From: Lentisphaeria bacterium
Lineage (GTDB): Bacteria; Verrucomicrobiota; Lentisphaeria; Victivallales; UBA1829
Assembly (NCBI GenBank): GCA_003526375.1
Contig: DPDG01000031.1
Span: forward strand, 16,641-33,265
Reading direction: 5' to 3'
Length of the DNA stretch: 16,625 nucleotides
Each line of letters starts with the position of its first letter. Positions within the stretch are counted from its first letter, which is position 1. Under the pieces are notes generated by a model. The model was given only the letters and a program-made list of their open reading frames with translations. It was not told where the DNA came from and searched no databases. Position numbers and translations under genes: made by a program. Positions 1-6,607 of this stretch are shown here, piece after piece.

Positions 1-2
1 TT

Positions 3-131
3 ATCAAGTTCGAGAGCTCCGGCGAAATTCCCTGTGGTGATGCGCTGTCCCGTCGGCTCTCGGAACTTCGTTCCTTGTCCGTTAGCGGCACAGTCCGTGT
101 TTTTCAGGGGACAGCTCTGCAGGAAGTATGA
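3..131 (+). CDS. C-terminal end of an unidentified protein (5'-truncated by window edge)
   Basis: A reading frame is open from the window edge to a TGA at 129-131 and encodes 42 residues, ending in GTVRVFQGTALQEV. The composition looks protein-like (mixed charged and hydrophobic residues, many C or G third positions), better than the two competing frames. It converges on the acetyltransferase gene, and an imperfect hairpin lies between the two genes, which suits a gene end here. The family cannot be recognised from this tail. A parallel frame (frame 1) is also open across this stretch, so the reading frame is a judgement. Sequence to the left of the window would settle it. Confidence 0.45.
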   Translation: MKFESSGEIPCGDALSRRLSELRSLSVSGTVRVFQGTALQEV

Positions 132-140
132 GTTTACCGT

Positions 141-165
141 CAGACGGGGGAAGTTTCTCCGCCTG
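141..165 (+). terminator. Imperfect hairpin between convergent genes
   Basis: CAGACGGGGGAA and TTTCTCCGCCTG pair with one mismatch and two G-T pairs around a very short loop. The + strand continues with an A/T-rich stretch containing TTTCATTTT. It lies 9 bases after the stop of the partial + gene and just beyond the stop of the acetyltransferase gene, so it may end transcription of either. The missing clean T-run keeps confidence moderate. Confidence 0.4.
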
Positions 166-172
166 AAATCTT

Positions 173-775
173 TCATTTTACGCTTTTTCTGAAAAGATAG
201 GTCGTGAGCTTCAGGTCGCAGATTGTCGGATCAGCCGGAAATTTTGCAGCTTCGGTAAAACCATTCCGGTGATAATAATCAAAATCGCATGTTTCATCAG
301 TCCACAGAATGATGGATGTCATGCCATGGCTCCTGCAACGTTTCTCAAACTCCTCCAGCAGTTTCTTTCCCGCTCCCCTGCGAATGCTCGCAAACAAAAG
401 CAGACTTGCCTCATTTGCAGCGGCATGAAGGTATTCCTGACGCCGGTTTCCGTCAATGTATGCCTTATATTCCTGAAAGAAAACAGATTCCTCCGTCCCG
501 TTCAACTGTCCGGCCATCCATTTATCTGCGTGTTCACTGCCGATTTCGGAGGCGGGAGCACCAAGCAGGAAAGCACACAGTTTCCCATTCTCCATAGCTC
601 TTAGCGAAAGCGGAGAACCGGGGATATAATAATAACGGACCAGATACCGGTAGATTCGTGTGCGCATTTCAACCGGCATTCCGGGAATGGCTGCCTCCCA
701 TAACCGCAATGCGATTGCGGCGGCATCCTCCAGATACCGTTCTGTAAAATCATGAATTTCAATCATGCCGTTCAT
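173..775 (-). CDS. GNAT-family N-acetyltransferase
   Basis: A 200-residue protein of the GNAT fold, which transfers an acetyl group from acetyl-CoA to an amine; the substrate is not predictable. The acetyl-CoA-binding motif A is visible as SIRRGAGKKLLEEF (about residues 130-143; R-R-G-A-G-K), with the preceding strand SLLLFA. The typical motif B ending YYHRNGF (167-173) follows, as in Y-x-x-x-G-F of many members. There is no signal peptide, so it is cytoplasmic. The start at 775 is supported by AGGAG six bases upstream; an in-frame ATG three codons later is a minor alternative. It is a single-gene unit, convergent with the partial gene to its left and upstream of the tRNA-Leu gene on the same strand. 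A frame open on the opposite strand (269-604) is a shadow. Confidence 0.8.
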   Translation of the reverse strand: MNGMIEIHDFTERYLEDAAAIALRLWEAAIPGMPVEMRTRIYRYLVRYYYIPGSPLSLRAMENGKLCAFLLGAPASEIGSEHADKWMAGQLNGTEESVFFQEYKAYIDGNRRQEYLHAAANEASLLLFASIRRGAGKKLLEEFEKRCRSHGMTSIILWTDETCDFDYYHRNGFTEAAKFPADPTICDLKLTTYLFRKSVK

Positions 776-964
776 AAAACACTCCTGATTTCGCAGCTTT
801 TTGTTTTGCTCTCTCTGCAGATTCTCTGATGCTTTGAGTCTGTTTCTTTATCTTTTTACACAGTTTATCCTGTCACTTGAAAGGGGAAACGAGATCAGGC
901 GCCTGCGGATAATGAAAAAAAATAAAAAACAGGAAACAATGGAATTTGATGTGCAGAAGAAAAA

Positions 965-1050
965 TGGTGCCGACGATAGGATTTGAACCTACACCCCCGT
1001 GAAGAGACTGCGACCTGAACGCAGCGCGTCTGCCGTTCCGCCACGTCGGC
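965..1050 (-). tRNA. tRNA-Leu (anticodon CAG)
   Basis: Read on the minus strand, the acceptor arms GCCGACG and CGTCGGC pair perfectly, followed by discriminator A and an encoded CCA (965-967). The anticodon stem CTGCG/CGCAG encloses loop TTCAGGT with anticodon CAG. A long variable arm of class II type and the T-loop GGTTCAAATCC complete the molecule, 86 nt including CCA. The D-arm carries TGGCGGAACGGCAGACGC, typical of tRNA-Leu. The orientation opposes recJ. Confidence 0.95.
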
Positions 1051-1083
1051 AATGTTGTATATCATTTCTGATTACAGAGCCAT

Positions 1084-1111
1084 AATGTAGCGGCATTCTT
1101 CAATTAGTCAA
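1084..1111 (-). promoter_or_regulatory. Promoter of tRNA-Leu(CAG)
   Basis: On the minus strand TTGACT (1106-1111) and TACATT (1084-1089) are separated by 16 bases. The likely transcription start is about 25-30 bases before the mature tRNA 5' end, a normal leader removed by RNase P. This is a sequence-only match to a sigma-70-type promoter. Confidence 0.5.
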
Positions 1112-1153
1112 GCAAAGTTTTGAAAAAAAATGAAAATTGATTCCGCTTTTTGT

Positions 1154-1181
1154 TTGATGTTTCAGGAAAGTATATTATATT
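1154..1181 (+). promoter_or_regulatory. Putative promoter of recJ
   Basis: TTGATG (1154-1159), a 16-base spacer and TATATT (1176-1181) lie 34 bases before the recJ start. The surroundings are very A/T-rich (an A-run at 1123-1130), so other -10 choices in TATATTATATT are possible. CCGCTTT occurs just upstream of the -35 box. Confidence 0.4.
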
Positions 1182-1214
1182 GACCTCTGTAATGATTAAC
1201 ATGAGAAAGGTAGA

Positions 1215-2927
1215 ATGGGAACAAAACTATGGATATCTGCTTGTGACGGTAAAGAAAACATTATACTGGATCTAATAAGACGCAAAAATATTCCCCGTGC
1301 CGTGGCGATGTACCTCGCGGCACGCGGAATCGATGCTGATGAAGCGGATCACTACTTCAACAACTCTTTTGCGGACTTGACCGACCCTTACAGGTTCCCC
1401 GGTATGGATGTCGCCGTCAAACGCCTCTGGCAGGCTATACGCAACCGTGAACGGATTCTGATTCATGGAGATTATGATACGGACGGGATCACCGCCACGT
1501 CTCTGCTTTCATGGGTATTGGAAAAGAACGGGGCTGTCGTCAGCTCTTTTCTTCCGCACAGATTCGATGACGGCTACGGTTTTACGCCTGAATCGCTTGC
1601 CAAAGCACTGGAGACGGCTCCGTCCCCATGCAAGGTTCTGGTTACGGTCGACTGCGGAATCAACAGTTGTCCGGCTGTTGCGGATGCGGCGTCCAAGGGG
1701 ATTGATGTTATTATCACCGATCACCATGAACCCGGCGAAGAATCTTCTCCCGCGCTGGCAATCATCAACCCGAAAGTCCATAAGGAACTGACTGACATGC
1801 ATCAGCTTTCCGGGGTAGGGGTGGCTTTCAAACTGGCGCATGCGTTCGTGAAATACGGGCGTGACAATAATCTCGGCGGTTATGCCACGGAAATGCAGGA
1901 TGTGCTGGATTTTGTCGCTCTCGGCACCGTTGCGGATATCGTTCCGCTGCTCGGGGAAAACCGGATTCTTGTCAAATACGGCATGGAGACGCTCCGCAAA
2001 CAGTTGCGTCCGGGGATTCGTGCATTGATTGAAGTGGCACATGTCGATGCCTCGATCAGCCCGTCGGATATTACATTCAAACTGGCGCCGCGTATCAACG
2101 CAGCTGGCAGGCTCGGAAATGCAATTTCCGCATTGGAACTCCTGAACGCCTCCAATATTGTGGACGCATACAAGTTTGCCGACATGCTGGAAACGTTCAA
2201 TCAGCGGCGGCAGGCAAAAGAACAGGAGATTTTCACCGAAGCGAAACGTCAGGTGGAATCCGATCCGTTTTTTGACAGATCCATAACGATAACCGCGGCA
2301 GGGGAGGGGTGGCATCAGGGGGTCATCGGCATTGTGGCGTCCCGTTTTGCACGGGATTACAACCGGCCGGCGATCGTTCTCACGATTCAGGGCGATGAAG
2401 CCCATGGTTCCGGGCGCAGTATCCCCGGAGTGAATCTGATCAAGATTCTGGCAAAATGCTCTCATCTTCTGACTCGTTACGGCGGGCATCCGATGGCTGT
2501 CGGACTTGGATTGCATAAATCCAAAATCAAGGAGTTCCAGAAAGAGTTCGAGGAACATGTCAGAAATGAAATTTCCCCGAGCGATATTGTCGACAGCATT
2601 TCCTATGACGGCATTGTTGATCTTGCGGAGCTCCAGGATGATTTTTTTGCCCTGTATCCGAAACTGGGACCGTTCGGCCATGGAAATCCGCAGCCGACCT
2701 ACCGGATCAACCATCTGGAGATCGTCCGGACGTTTCCGATCAAGGCGGGTCATACGAAAGGTATTGTGCGGGATATCAACGGTGACACTTCGGACTTCAT
2801 TGCCTTCAATATGGTGATTGATCCGCGAACGACATGGGATGTGGTGGCGTTGCCGCATATCAACGAATATTATGGAGAAAAGCGGAGACAGCTTCAGATC
2901 ATTGACGCAAAACCATCGATAGTTTGA
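1215..2927 (+). CDS. recJ: Single-stranded-DNA-specific exonuclease RecJ
   Basis: 570 residues, close to the 577 of E. coli RecJ. RecJ degrades single-stranded DNA 5' to 3' in the cytoplasm and acts in RecF-type recombination, mismatch repair and base excision repair. The DHH-family phosphoesterase motifs that hold the metals are present: HGDYDTDG (84-91), VTVDCGIN (143-150) and TDHHEPGE (168-175, the DHH signature), then ALGTVADIVPLLGENR. The DHHA1 nucleic-acid-binding part follows with GVIGIVASR, GSGRSIPGVNL and GGHPMAVGL, and a C-terminal OB-like segment closes the protein. AAAGG lies 4 bases before the ATG. A tRNA-Leu gene begins 6 bases after the stop, so the two may share a transcript. 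A 483-residue open frame on the opposite strand (1509-2960) is a composition-driven shadow. Confidence 0.96.
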   Translation: MGTKLWISACDGKENIILDLIRRKNIPRAVAMYLAARGIDADEADHYFNNSFADLTDPYRFPGMDVAVKRLWQAIRNRERILIHGDYDTDGITATSLLSWVLEKNGAVVSSFLPHRFDDGYGFTPESLAKALETAPSPCKVLVTVDCGINSCPAVADAASKGIDVIITDHHEPGEESSPALAIINPKVHKELTDMHQLSGVGVAFKLAHAFVKYGRDNNLGGYATEMQDVLDFVALGTVADIVPLLGENRILVKYGMETLRKQLRPGIRALIEVAHVDASISPSDITFKLAPRINAAGRLGNAISALELLNASNIVDAYKFADMLETFNQRRQAKEQEIFTEAKRQVESDPFFDRSITITAAGEGWHQGVIGIVASRFARDYNRPAIVLTIQGDEAHGSGRSIPGVNLIKILAKCSHLLTRYGGHPMAVGLGLHKSKIKEFQKEFEEHVRNEISPSDIVDSISYDGIVDLAELQDDFFALYPKLGPFGHGNPQPTYRINHLEIVRTFPIKAGHTKGIVRDINGDTSDFIAFNMVIDPRTTWDVVALPHINEYYGEKRRQLQIIDAKPSIV

Positions 2928-2933
2928 AAAAAC

Positions 2934-3018
2934 GCCCGGATGGCGAAATGGCAGACGCAACAGACTTAAAATCTGTTATCCATTGGGTGTGCGGGTTCGA
3001 GTCCCGCTCCGGGCACCA
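2934..3018 (+). tRNA. tRNA-Leu (anticodon UAA)
   Basis: Acceptor arms GCCCGGA and TCCGGGC pair perfectly, followed by discriminator A and encoded CCA (3016-3018). The anticodon stem ACAGA/TCTGT encloses loop CTTAAAA, with anticodon TAA. The long variable arm and the T-arm GCGGGTTCGAGTCCCGC are intact; total 85 nt including CCA. It begins 6 bases after the recJ stop codon with no room for its own promoter outside recJ, so it is probably released from a recJ transcript or transcribed from within recJ. Confidence 0.96.
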
Positions 3019-3021
3019 CAT

Positions 3022-3070
3022 AAAAAAAGAGTCTTGAAAACTTTTGCGGTCTTCAAGACTCTTTTCTTTT
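3022..3070 (+). terminator. Intrinsic terminator of recJ-tRNA-Leu
   Basis: AAAAGAGTCTTGAA (3025-3038) and TTCAAGACTCTTTT (3052-3065) form a perfect 14-bp stem around a 13-base loop, continuing into CTTTTC. It sits a few bases after the tRNA CCA end. The A-run on the left arm gives it bidirectional character, though no gene on the minus strand needs it. Confidence 0.85.
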
Positions 3071-3279
3071 CTCACTGTATCATACAAAAGGGCAGGGGAG
3101 TCCCCGGTAAGACAGAATGACAATCATTATTTCCCTTTATCTTCAATGTCTCTGAAGCTTCCCTTTTTATTTCTGAAGCAAAAATTCTTTCCATTTTAAT
3201 TGGAACGCGTCCTGCATGATTATCTTTTTGTATGCAAAGCATACACCGGCGGTATCAAACCAATTTTTTTAATTGAAAT

Positions 3280-3814
3280 CCCCTGCTCTTCTTGAACTAA
3301 TGTCGTCAGATGTCATATTATATTATTTATCGCAAAATTAACCTTGTAACTTTTTTCTCGTCTTCTTTGTACAGATTCCTGAAAAAGAGACATGACCTTC
3401 CGATATAAGAAACCCTCAAACAGTCGCTGTTTTTTCTTAACAAGTTATCAACATACTTTTTATTATAAATCATAATGCATTGATTATTAATGTGTTATAT
3501 TTTATCACACCCCTATTGCTCCGCCAATATGACTTAACATAATATATATTATGCGACGTTAGAAAGCTACCCGAAAACACAAAAACATATCAACCCGCAA
3601 TCAATACCGGATACCATCGTTTTTGACGCTCTACGGTGCCTTAAATCAATTTCGACTTTCTGAATTTCTGCGGATTGCTGCGCTTCTCTCTGCGCGCTGT
3701 CCTCAATCGGGCAGTGCTCGACCCGAAGCTGACGCAATCCGCGACAGATCACGACACAAAAGAAAACAAATTGATTCCGCAAAGTCACCGTAGCAGATAC
3801 AAAAAGAGCAGGGG
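3280..3814. repeat. 11-bp inverted repeat pair bounding 535 bases
   Basis: CCCCTGCTCTT (3280-3290) and its exact complement AAGAGCAGGGG (3804-3814) face each other. Reading inward from both ends, similarity continues (CTTGAACT versus TTTGTATC), giving roughly 15 of 17 matches. No matching target-site duplication flanks them (left flank TTGAAAT, right flank CTTTGTT) and no transposase is recognisable between them. A miniature or decayed transposable element is possible but not shown. Confidence 0.35.
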
Positions 3815-3924
3815 CTTTGTTGCATATAAGCAACTTCCCTACTTTAGGGTATAGTGTCGTTTGATATCAAATAATATGAAATGATATAAAGAACAAAAAT
3901 ACTTATCGTTTTTGAATAAGTTAT

Positions 3925-3963
3925 GAGAGCAGGGGATAAAGGCATTTCACCGCCCCTGCTCTC
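3925..3963 (-). terminator. Hairpin downstream of the GH20 gene
   Basis: GAGAGCAGGGG (3925-3935) and CCCCTGCTCTC (3953-3963) form a perfect 11-bp G/C-rich stem around a 17-base loop, 14 bases beyond the GH20 stop. The minus strand after the stem (ATAACTTATTCAAAAACG) has no clean T-run, so termination may be weak or the hairpin may instead protect the mRNA end. The arms are further copies of the 10-mer repeated at 3280 and 3805. Confidence 0.55.
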
Positions 3964-3977
3964 AGTCTCAGGATGAT

Positions 3978-5327
3978 TTATGATATGACTTTTTCGCAAT
4001 AATCGTAATTATATTCCAGCAGCAACTCCCGCTCCCTGAAATATGCTTCAGCGCATTCCGGCGTCAGAAGCTCATGCATCGTTTCCTGAAACTCAGGACG
4101 GAGAGCTGACAATCGCTGCCGGCAGGATTCCAGAGACTCTATGAAGAAGTTCTGATACCAATCCCTGCCCTGAATCCTCTGGGTTCGGTGGGACGCCGTT
4201 GTTGCAATGTGCTGCTGGAACAGAAGCCAATGCTCCTGGATTATGCCGGAAAGGGTCTGCAACAGACTTGTCACTTTCCGGGAAAGCTCCCCTTCCCCGA
4301 TCTCATCCAGAAAATCCAGAACAAGTTCCGCATCTCCATCCAGCAGATTGCCGTTGTAAAGCATGGCACCGGTCAGGATGGCAGACTGCAGCGCGCCCTC
4401 TTGAATTTCGCATTGAGGGCGTGTGGTGCTGTAACGGCTCCAGCCGGTCGCAATGATGCCGCGCATGGGGATTGCTTCTGCCGTTTCCACCCAGTCCATC
4501 GTATTTTCAATCCGCTTCTCCAGCACAGGAAGTTCGGAATTAAAGCCGTCGGCACCTTTATAAGCACATCCTCCCCAGAGGCGAATCCCGCAATCCAGAT
4601 ATTTTTTCAGACGCTCCCGACAGGCTGACGGTCTGCTCCTGCTGACTTTTCCCTGATAGCCCCATGCTACCAGGTCCGCTTCTCCGGCAATTCGTTTCAA
4701 GTCCTCATCGTTCCACTTCGCCATCATGTCCGCCCAGAGAAGGGGACGTATTTTGCGGGCTTTCAAATGTGAAGTCAACTTGCAGATGTGCTGAAGATAA
4801 AGTTCGGCGCGCCCGTATTTTTCTATGAACTCCGCGCCTCCCCTGCCCTCGCCGAAAGTCATTGCCTCATCTCCGCCGAGATGAAAAAGATGAACGGACG
4901 GCAGAAGCTTGAGAATGTCATCAACCATACTGCAAATCAACGGCGCCGAACCGGGATTCAGCGGGTCAATGCAACCGGAATCTCCTGCTACTTCCTGCAG
5001 ATTACGGTATTGCTCCTGTGAAAGAACATTCTCCATGTGTCCGAGAGACTGGACCAGAGGAATCAGTTCCAAACCGAGTTCTTCGCATTTTTCTCCGATT
5101 TTCCGAACTTCGTCCTGCGTATAAGCACAGCCGCTGCGCAGCGAGGTGTCACTCCACGGAAACATATCCTCCCATTCGATCAGAACGGCGTTATAATGTG
5201 CTGCCGCATAAATTTCCAACTGCCGGAGCAGGCGTCTGAATTCAGGGACACATCCTTTCAGGTCGATATGCAATGCCCTGATTTCCAACATCGGAATGCT
5301 GCCTCTGAACAACTTTCTCTCTTCCAT
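3978..5327 (-). CDS. Glycoside hydrolase family 20-type beta-N-acetylhexosaminidase
   Basis: 449 residues of a GH20-type TIM barrel, most like the hexosaminidase D (HEXD) branch in the track LIPLVQSLGHMENVL (88-102), where a conserved His follows the strand. GH20 enzymes remove terminal GlcNAc or GalNAc by substrate-assisted catalysis. The signature pair is present in HLGGDEA (149-155: D153 stabilises the acetamido group, E154 is the acid/base). LLWADMM (196-202) supplies the usual active-site Trp and Asp. There is no signal peptide or separate beta-domain, so it should act in the cytoplasm on imported oligosaccharides. AGAAGGA seven bases before the ATG fixes this start over the in-frame ATG at codon 13. 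It is divergent from the regulator gene and probably part of its regulon. The exact substrate is unknown. Confidence 0.8.
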   Translation of the reverse strand: MEERKLFRGSIPMLEIRALHIDLKGCVPEFRRLLRQLEIYAAAHYNAVLIEWEDMFPWSDTSLRSGCAYTQDEVRKIGEKCEELGLELIPLVQSLGHMENVLSQEQYRNLQEVAGDSGCIDPLNPGSAPLICSMVDDILKLLPSVHLFHLGGDEAMTFGEGRGGAEFIEKYGRAELYLQHICKLTSHLKARKIRPLLWADMMAKWNDEDLKRIAGEADLVAWGYQGKVSRSRPSACRERLKKYLDCGIRLWGGCAYKGADGFNSELPVLEKRIENTMDWVETAEAIPMRGIIATGWSRYSTTRPQCEIQEGALQSAILTGAMLYNGNLLDGDAELVLDFLDEIGEGELSRKVTSLLQTLSGIIQEHWLLFQQHIATTASHRTQRIQGRDWYQNFFIESLESCRQRLSALRPEFQETMHELLTPECAEAYFRERELLLEYNYDYCEKVIS

Positions 5328-5380
5328 AAAATAATCCTTCTATAATAATGAATAGGGAAACATGGGGTTTTAACCGCTTT

Positions 5381-5409
5381 ATTCTACATGGTTCTCCATT
5401 TTTTTGCAA
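5381..5409 (-). promoter_or_regulatory. Promoter of the GH20 gene
   Basis: On the minus strand TTGCAA (5404-5409), a 17-base spacer and TAGAAT (5381-5386) predict a start near 5374 and a leader of about 48 bases. CCGCTTT (5374-5380) lies at the predicted start site, a place where a bound repressor would block transcription. Confidence 0.45.
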
Positions 5410-5450
5410 TCTGATCTCCAAAATAATTTGTTTTTTTCCTGATAACCCTC

Positions 5451-5478
5451 TTGACAAAAGCGGAAAAATCATTATAAT
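5451..5478 (+). promoter_or_regulatory. Promoter of the regulator-led operon
   Basis: Perfect consensus boxes TTGACA (5451-5456) and TATAAT (5473-5478), with a 16-base spacer. The complement of CCGCTTT (AAAGCGG, 5457-5463) begins directly after the -35 box. GCTAGC and an ATAA...TTAT frame downstream (about 5481-5505) could be an operator of the GntR/LacI-type protein. A promoter this close to consensus suggests it is held down by a repressor. Confidence 0.7.
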
Positions 5479-5519
5479 CTATAACATAGCTAGCCAAGTA
5501 ATTATAAAGAGAGGCAGTC

Positions 5520-6572
5520 ATGTCGAAAATCGAATTCATGAGTTTAGCCGAGAAAATCGCGGACGGGATCAAATCCGGAATCTATCAGGATACCCTGCCC
5601 TCGATTGCCCGGCTTTCCGAAAAATTCGATGTCTGCCCTGCAACCGTCAAGCGGGTTCTGTCTCAGCTTCGAGACTGGGATCTGGTGGACGGCGAACGGG
5701 GGAAATGCGTCAGGATCAATCCGAAAGCTTCCGGCAATCCTTTTTTCCACAGGAATGTCGTGATTCTCGCAGACCTCCCTACCCTATCCTGTCCCTTTTA
5801 TGCACAGGTTCTGAACCGTCTCAACGAGTCATTCGGTTCCGTCTATCTCTGCTTTCACCTGTTTGTTTCGCCGGAACAGTTCAGAGAGTGCGGTTTCCAG
5901 CCGGACTGTGTGATCGTGATCAATTATTACAGCGATTCGGATATGGAGACACTGAAGCGTTATTATCCTTCCGGAAACATCATCAAGCTGAATCATGCGG
6001 ACAGGCGTTACCATTATGTCGCGTCGGACGGGCGAATGGCAGGTTATGAGGCGCTTGCTTACCTTGCGGAGGAGTGCGGACACACTCATATCGGCATGCT
6101 TGCGACGCAGACGAACTACACTTACGGCTGTTTCCGTCTCCGCTACGAAGGCGCAAGGGAATATGCTATGACGCACGATAAGATAAAACTGACTGTAGTG
6201 GAAGTACCCGAGGCGCAGGAAAGCACGGAAGCCTCCTGCGGAGCAATGGAGGAGCTGATGCGGAAAGATCCCCGTATTACGGGTGTATTTGCGTCCTGTG
6301 ATGTGATTGCTCTCGGAGTTTACGCTTATGCTGTGAAGCATTCACGTTCCATACCGCATGATCTGGCTGTCATCGGCTTCGACAATCAGGATTTCTGCCG
6401 GACCGTTTATCCGCAGATCAGTACTTTTTCGGAAAATGTGCCGGAAACCGCGTCAATTCTGTTTGAGCTGGTCAAGAAAGTGCTTGCGGATGCGGCGACG
6501 CCATTGCAGCATCATACAGTTTCGCCGAAACTGCTGATCCGCGGCAGTACAACAGGCAAAGAGAGCAGGTAA
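5520..6572 (+). CDS. Transcriptional regulator, GntR-type HTH fused to LacI-type ligand-binding domain
   Basis: 350 residues. Residues 8-68 form a GntR-like winged helix: LAEKIADGIKSG, then LPSIARLSEKFDVCPATVKRVLSQL as recognition helices (the usual 'LPSxRxLAxxxxVSxxTVxRAL' pattern), then a wing ending GKCVRI. From about 79 a periplasmic-binding-protein-like domain of LacI/GalR type follows: VVILAD, YVASDGRMAGYEALAYLAEECGHTHIGML, GVFASCDVIALGVYAYA, DLAVIGFDNQDF. The design suggests a sugar-responsive regulator, by analogy with other GntR-LacI chimeras. AGAGAGG lies 5 bases before the ATG. It heads the operon running to 13041 and is divergent from the GH20 gene, so it likely controls both. Activator or repressor role cannot be read from the sequence. 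Confidence 0.88.
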   Translation: MSKIEFMSLAEKIADGIKSGIYQDTLPSIARLSEKFDVCPATVKRVLSQLRDWDLVDGERGKCVRINPKASGNPFFHRNVVILADLPTLSCPFYAQVLNRLNESFGSVYLCFHLFVSPEQFRECGFQPDCVIVINYYSDSDMETLKRYYPSGNIIKLNHADRRYHYVASDGRMAGYEALAYLAEECGHTHIGMLATQTNYTYGCFRLRYEGAREYAMTHDKIKLTVVEVPEAQESTEASCGAMEELMRKDPRITGVFASCDVIALGVYAYAVKHSRSIPHDLAVIGFDNQDFCRTVYPQISTFSENVPETASILFELVKKVLADAATPLQHHTVSPKLLIRGSTTGKESR

Positions 6573-6607
6573 ATATTGATTCATATAACAAACAAGGAGA
6601 AAAACAG

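Larger units (their letters stand above)
3071..3977. other. Long A/T-rich intergenic region without a convincing gene
   Basis: About 900 bases hold no frame I accept as a gene. Most of it is A/T-rich, except about 3600-3800, which is of mixed composition. In that part a minus frame (3567-3833) and two plus frames are open, but none has a ribosome-binding site or recognisable protein character. Visible structure includes GTATGCAAAGCATAC (3230-3244), AAACAG-TCG-CTGTTTTTT (about 3418-3435, terminator-like), a 16-bp perfect palindrome CATAATATATATTATG (3538-3553) and the 12-bp palindrome TTTGATATCAAA (3860-3871). One TTATCAACA resembles a DnaA box, but a single copy is not evidence for an origin. 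The region could be the remains of a decayed element. Confidence 0.6.

Noticed and set aside
801..986. 61-residue plus frame between the acetyltransferase and tRNA genes
   Set aside because: It runs into the tRNA-Leu(CAG) gene and has no supporting signals; the A-rich run encodes a Lys-rich stretch by composition.
1509..2960. 483-residue open frame on the minus strand opposite recJ
   Set aside because: It lies fully over the intact, motif-complete recJ gene; the protein has no recognisable domain and high Arg/His/Cys content typical of an antisense shadow.
2899..3123. 74-residue minus frame containing CPERDSNPHTQ
   Set aside because: This is the well-known false peptide from translating the complement of a tRNA gene, here tRNA-Leu(UAA).
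3440..3453. DnaA-box-like TTATCAACA as part of an origin
   Set aside because: A single near-match in A/T-rich DNA without dnaA, dnaN or a box cluster is expected by chance.
3567..3833. 88-residue minus frame in the long intergenic region, and a 70-80-residue plus frame over the same bases
   Set aside because: Neither has a ribosome-binding site, promoter or familiar motif. I considered a transposase remnant but could not match any signature.
3019..3977. Integrative element at the tRNA-Leu 3' end
   Set aside because: No second copy of the tRNA 3' end is visible downstream and there is no integrase, so the tRNA is not supported as an attachment site.
5348..6049. 233-residue plus frame overlapping the regulator
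   Set aside because: It spans both divergent promoters and is out of frame with the regulator, whose domains are clear.
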